Origin: Deltaproteobacteria bacterium
GTDB taxonomy: Bacteria; Desulfobacterota; Binatia; HRBIN30; CADEER01
Assembly (NCBI GenBank): GCA_029262455.1
Contig: JAJCZJ010000031.1
Location: 124,001 to 188,000, forward strand
Reading direction: 5' to 3'
Length of the DNA stretch: 64,000 bases
Part shown: in pieces, positions 60,843 through 64,000 of the stretch
How the letters are laid out: the number at the start of each line of letters is the position of its first letter
Numbering within the stretch: position 1 is the first letter of the stretch
The notes under the pieces: generated by a model
What the model was told of the DNA's origin: nothing
Databases searched by the model: none
The model's input: the letters and a program-made list of their open reading frames with translations, nothing else
Made by a program: the position numbers and the translations under genes

Positions 60843-62495
60843 CTAGTTCGCTGGCGCCGGATTGTCACAATCGATAACCAAAGAAGTACTCCTGCCGGCG
60901 CCGGCTCCCGGTGAAGGTAGCCCGGTCAGGCGGATGTTCGCCCAGTCATTGAAGTCACTCAGCGACGAGAGGGTGCCGCCACAGAAAAGCTCCTGATCGT
61001 CATCTGCCGAGTTGACGTCGAAGACCACGCTACTCTCGATCGTCGAGTTGCCGTTCCAGTCCCAAAAGTCGGGCGCGCCACACGTGCCGTCGTTCTCGTC
61101 GAGATCGTTTTCGTCCAACGTAATTCGATCGCCAATCGAATAGTCCAACACCAAGTTGCCAGGCGGCGTACAATCGTTGTCGACGCCCGGAAATTGATAC
61201 AGATAGTTCATGATGGAGTTGTAGTTCGGCTTGTAGTTGCAGAGCACATTGCCACCGTGAAACAGGAACAAATTGTGGCCAAGCTCGTGGGCGATCGTAT
61301 GCGCAACGTTCCGATCGGAGAAGGCACAATACAGCGAAACGATCATGTCGTCGCCGTGGATCTCAGCCTGTCCCGAGCTGCTACTCGACGTGTTGTAGCG
61401 ATGAGGAAGAATCGTGTAGTGAAAGTAGCCGAACCGGTTCGTCGCGAAGTTCGCCGTCTTGTAATTCTGGAACTCGGCGTTAGAGACGCCACCGACCAAC
61501 ACTCCGTCCCCGTCCGCGATGAAATTCCCCCCGTTCAGCAATCCGCCCTGTCCTACGTCATGAATGAAGTTGATCCCCGTCGATCCGTCGGGATTGACCG
61601 TCGGCGCGTTGGCAAACATCGTAGTCACCATATTGAGTGTCGCGGTCGTTGGTTGGTGCGAATGTGCCGCGCAATCGAGACTGTCGTCAAACCAGTCGTA
61701 CTCGATCAGAATGTCCTGGCGCAGCGGGTTGACCCCGAGGCCGGGTAGGTCGAGACCAGCGGTGGTTCCCAGAACTTCGTCGCCATCGCGGATATCGTCG
61801 TCGTCGGTATCCGCATCCAGCGGATCCGTACCGGTGTCCACGCCACTGACAAAGATCCCTGTATTGGTCTCGAAGCAATCGTCGAGCCGATCGCCGTCGC
61901 TATCGGTTCCAATCACACAGCTCGTGCCACAGGACGTCGGCGCCGACTGATTTTTCGCCTTGATCAACTTGCCGTCCACTTCCTTGAGATGCGGAGCCGT
62001 CGCCGCCGTGCAATAGCGCTCGGCGTCTACACCGATGACCATGCTGATATCGCCGTTTGGCGCTACGGGCACCGGCATCGACCCGACACCCTTGGCAATC
62101 ACTTTGAGCACTCGCTGTTTGACGATCAGCACCTTGACCGCACCGCCGGTCGGAGCGTCCTTGTTCTTGTACTTCCAACCCTTGCTGCCGACCGGATTTC
62201 CCAAGCCCTTCCAGACCCCCGCGGTCAGAGAATCGGCGATCGCCCCACCGTCACGCTGGACGAAAACGGAGTTGGCTGTGCCGACAGGGTTGCCCGGCAG
62301 CGTGAAGGCCGCCGGGTTGCCACTTGAGCCGGCTTTGGCAATCAGCTTGAACAACCGACCGGTCGCCGGAACCCCGGAGTATTTCGATATCGACGTCTTA
62401 TGCCCAATCAGCTGCTCTGCGGCCCCCGCGAAACCTGGCACCAGGAACATGAAAACCAAGAAAGCAATCAATGTCGATCGTCGGTGGCTATTCAT
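60843..62495 (-). CDS. Exported metzincin-type zinc metalloprotease with calcium repeats
   Basis: 550 residues with a signal peptide (LIAFLVFMFLVPGFAGA). Residues 205-250 hold thrombospondin-3-like calcium repeats (GTDSDGDRLDDCFETNTG, DPLDADTDDDDIRDGDE). The zinc site is H403-E-LG-H407-NLFLF-H413, followed by NSIMNYLY, a Met-turn. This is the metzincin H-E-x2-H-x2-G-x2-H layout, with Phe in place of the Gly. It should be a secreted endopeptidase, structurally near pappalysins or snapalysins; the exact family is unclear. ATG 62495 is chosen. It is convergent with the dehydrogenase remnant. Confidence 0.8.
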   Translation of the reverse strand: MNSHRRSTLIAFLVFMFLVPGFAGAAEQLIGHKTSISKYSGVPATGRLFKLIAKAGSSGNPAAFTLPGNPVGTANSVFVQRDGGAIADSLTAGVWKGLGNPVGSKGWKYKNKDAPTGGAVKVLIVKQRVLKVIAKGVGSMPVPVAPNGDISMVIGVDAERYCTAATAPHLKEVDGKLIKAKNQSAPTSCGTSCVIGTDSDGDRLDDCFETNTGIFVSGVDTGTDPLDADTDDDDIRDGDEVLGTTAGLDLPGLGVNPLRQDILIEYDWFDDSLDCAAHSHQPTTATLNMVTTMFANAPTVNPDGSTGINFIHDVGQGGLLNGGNFIADGDGVLVGGVSNAEFQNYKTANFATNRFGYFHYTILPHRYNTSSSSSGQAEIHGDDMIVSLYCAFSDRNVAHTIAHELGHNLFLFHGGNVLCNYKPNYNSIMNYLYQFPGVDNDCTPPGNLVLDYSIGDRITLDENDLDENDGTCGAPDFWDWNGNSTIESSVVFDVNSADDDQELFCGGTLSSLSDFNDWANIRLTGLPSPGAGAGRSTSLVIDCDNPAPAN

Positions 62496-62764
62496 AAGAA
62501 TCGAACATCTCACTTCAGGGCAGCCAGTCAAGCCACAATGGGCAGCCAGTCAAGCCAAAGTAGTCGCGCCTACCCACCCCTTGCGCCGGCAGGTCGCCGC
62601 CAGTGAGCCCCGACGGGCGCTGTTTGAAGCCAACAACGCACGGGCGATCACCATACGCCGGCGCTGTCCAACCGCTGGGCAGACCACCAGCGTTGGAAAT
62701 GCCTTCGAGACTCCGGTAACGGGTGGGAGATGGTCCCAACTCGGACACCGACAAACCGAATATT

Positions 62765-64000
62765 ATGACTACAGCTCCGTTGCCAGACGCGCCCGCCATC
62801 TCATCGCACAGCGACGCCCTCAGGGTCGGCACTGATCCGATCACGATCGAGGAGATCGTCGCCGTTGCCAGAGGTCACCGCGGTGTCGCGCTCGACACTT
62901 CGCCCGCTTTTCTTGCCCGCATTACCGCATCGCGCGAAGCTCTCGAAGACAGGTTGGGCAAAGACGGCGCCGTTTATGGCGTTACTACCGGCGTAGGCGC
63001 ATCCGTGACGAACGAGATCCCCGCGGCACTGCGCGACACGATGCCGCAGAACCTGTTCCGGTTTCACGGCTGCGGAACCGGAGCAATCCTCGAGGACGAA
63101 GCGGCTGCGGCTGTCGTCGTCATCCGCTTGATCTCGTTGGCGTGCGGACAATCGGGTGTCCGACTCGAACTGATCGAACGGTTGGCCGCCATGGTCAACC
63201 TCCGACTCTTGCCCCAGATCCCGAGTGAAGGCTCGGTTGGCGCCTCCGGTGACCTGACGCCGCTCTCCTATCTCGCCGCACTAGTCAGCGGCGAGCGCGA
63301 AGCAAGCCTCGCCGGTGGGGTCATGCCCGCCTCCGAAGCCCTCCAACGGTGCGGACTCGAACCATTGCAACTCGCCCCGAAGGAAAGTCTGGCTCTGATG
63401 AACGGCACCAGCGTAATGACCGCGCTGGCATCGATCGGTCACTACCGAGCCATGCGCCTGAGCCGCCTCTGCGCGGCGATCACCGCGATGGCCTGCGATG
63501 TCACGCACGGCAACCCCGAGCACTTCGACGCTCGCCTGCTGGGGGCCAAACCCCACCCCGGCCAGGTCAGGTGCGGCGCCTGGATCCGCAGCGATCTTAC
63601 GTCCAAGCGCAACACCAAGCCCGCTCGGCTGCAGGATCGGTACTCACTGCGTTGCGCCCCTCACGTGATAGGAGCCCTGATCGACGCACTCGAGTTCTCA
63701 CGCAACAGTCTCGAAATCGAGATCAACGGCGTGGACGATAATCCAATCATCAGCGACGACGGCGCGATCCTCCACGGCGGCAATTTCTACGGTGGACATG
63801 TCGCAATGGCTTGTGACTTGCTCAAGACTGCAGTCGCCAACACCGCGGATCTCCTCGACCGACAACTCGTACTGCTGTGTGTCCCTGAAACCAGCGATGG
63901 GCTACCGGCGAACCTCGTCGCCAGCGACGAGGTCGTGCACCACGGATTCAAGGCCATGCAGATCTCGGCTTCGGCTCTCACCGCCGAAGCCCTCAAAGGA
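62765..64000 (+). CDS. Aromatic amino acid ammonia-lyase (HAL/PAL/TAL family), 3' end beyond window
   Basis: 412 codons are open from ATG 62765 to the window edge; the family runs to about 510-540. The MIO cofactor triad is Ala160-Ser161-Gly162 in GSVGASGDLTPLSYLAA. The catalytic Tyr is Tyr71 in YGVTTGVGASV. Further motifs are LMNGTSVMTALAS, AKPHPGQ, QDRYSLRCAPHVIGAL and NGVDDNP. The substrate-selectivity pair is Phe100-His101 (NLFRFHGCG), neither the Ser-His of histidine lyases nor the His-Leu of tyrosine lyases. In aryl polyene and flexirubin clusters such a lyase supplies a cinnamic-type starter. No hut genes are near. Confidence 0.87.
   Translation, partial: MTTAPLPDAPAISSHSDALRVGTDPITIEEIVAVARGHRGVALDTSPAFLARITASREALEDRLGKDGAVYGVTTGVGASVTNEIPAALRDTMPQNLFRFHGCGTGAILEDEAAAAVVVIRLISLACGQSGVRLELIERLAAMVNLRLLPQIPSEGSVGASGDLTPLSYLAALVSGEREASLAGGVMPASEALQRCGLEPLQLAPKESLALMNGTSVMTALASIGHYRAMRLSRLCAAITAMACDVTHGNPEHFDARLLGAKPHPGQVRCGAWIRSDLTSKRNTKPARLQDRYSLRCAPHVIGALIDALEFSRNSLEIEINGVDDNPIISDDGAILHGGNFYGGHVAMACDLLKTAVANTADLLDRQLVLLCVPETSDGLPANLVASDEVVHHGFKAMQISASALTAEALKG

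Noticed and set aside
62765-64000. Histidine degradation (hut) role for the ammonia-lyase
   Set aside because: No urocanase or imidazolonepropionase gene is adjacent on the left and the selectivity pair lacks the Ser-His of histidine lyases. Genes beyond the right edge are not visible, so the rejection is provisional.
1-64000. tRNA or rRNA genes
   Set aside because: I looked for T-loop patterns (GGTTCGA) and found them only inside protein genes without matching acceptor stems. A covariance-model scan would settle it.

Overview
The window is a chromosomal stretch of about 60% GC from a Gram-negative bacterium. It carries outer-membrane barrels, lipoproteins, type IV pilus minor pilins and an LpxL-type acyltransferase. 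Several secreted proteins carry N-terminal dockerin-like calcium repeats, each a pair of segments rich in D-x-D-G-D/N-G. Together with the gene content this suggests a lineage once lumped with the Deltaproteobacteria, such as Candidatus Binatota. That placement is my inference. There is no rRNA, and I recognised no tRNA, insertion sequence or CRISPR array.

Left part (1-27.8 kb): the 3' part of a tungstate-type ABC importer (tupABC), a DUF4185 lipoprotein, a BASS-family transporter, and a leftward minor-pilin operon whose first gene (fimT/gspH type) has an in-frame amber codon. Then come a class C beta-lactamase-fold hydrolase, a DUF255 thioredoxin-like protein, and a methyltransferase / alpha-toroid protein / methyltransferase / GT4 group. 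EgtB (ergothioneine), an Fpg-like glycosylase, a glutaredoxin/IscA-like/rhodanese fusion followed by BolA, and a set of metabolic genes follow (tyrosine phosphatase, nucleoside hydrolase, frameshifted thioribose-kinase-like gene, DAHP synthase, RsmE). A peptidase-like/Omp85 barrel fusion closes this part.

Centre (27.9-40.9 kb): methylglyoxal synthase, then a gene cluster of aryl polyene / flexirubin / xanthomonadin type. It has a ketosynthase and a second ketosynthase-like protein on +. On - it has a COG4648 membrane protein, a flavin halogenase-like enzyme, a ketoreductase, a dehydratase, an LpxL-like acyltransferase, a GT2, an acyl-AMP ligase fused to a dehydratase, an acyl carrier protein and a PlsC-like acyltransferase. 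An ABC ATPase and a membrane protein sit inside it on the opposite strand. An aromatic amino acid ammonia-lyase at the right edge (62.77 kb) is the expected source of an aryl starter, but it lies 22 kb away.

Right part (41-62.5 kb): a region of exported proteins. It holds a frameshifted barrel, a protein with a C-terminal sorting-type tail, beta-propellers, a caspase-like protein, a twin-propeller giant of 1314 residues, another barrel, a dockerin-like secreted protein and a metzincin-type protease. An ECF sigma/anti-sigma pair and a VapBC toxin-antitoxin pair are also here. A 2.2 kb gene graveyard (58.6-60.8 kb) contains a nitronate monooxygenase, a sulfatase and the tail of an alcohol dehydrogenase, all broken by frameshifts or stops.

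The points most worth following are the split, halogenase-bearing aryl polyene-type cluster with an unusual lyase selectivity pair, the catalytically degenerate peptidase-barrel fusion, the glutaredoxin/IscA-like/rhodanese fusion, and the pattern of gene disruptions.
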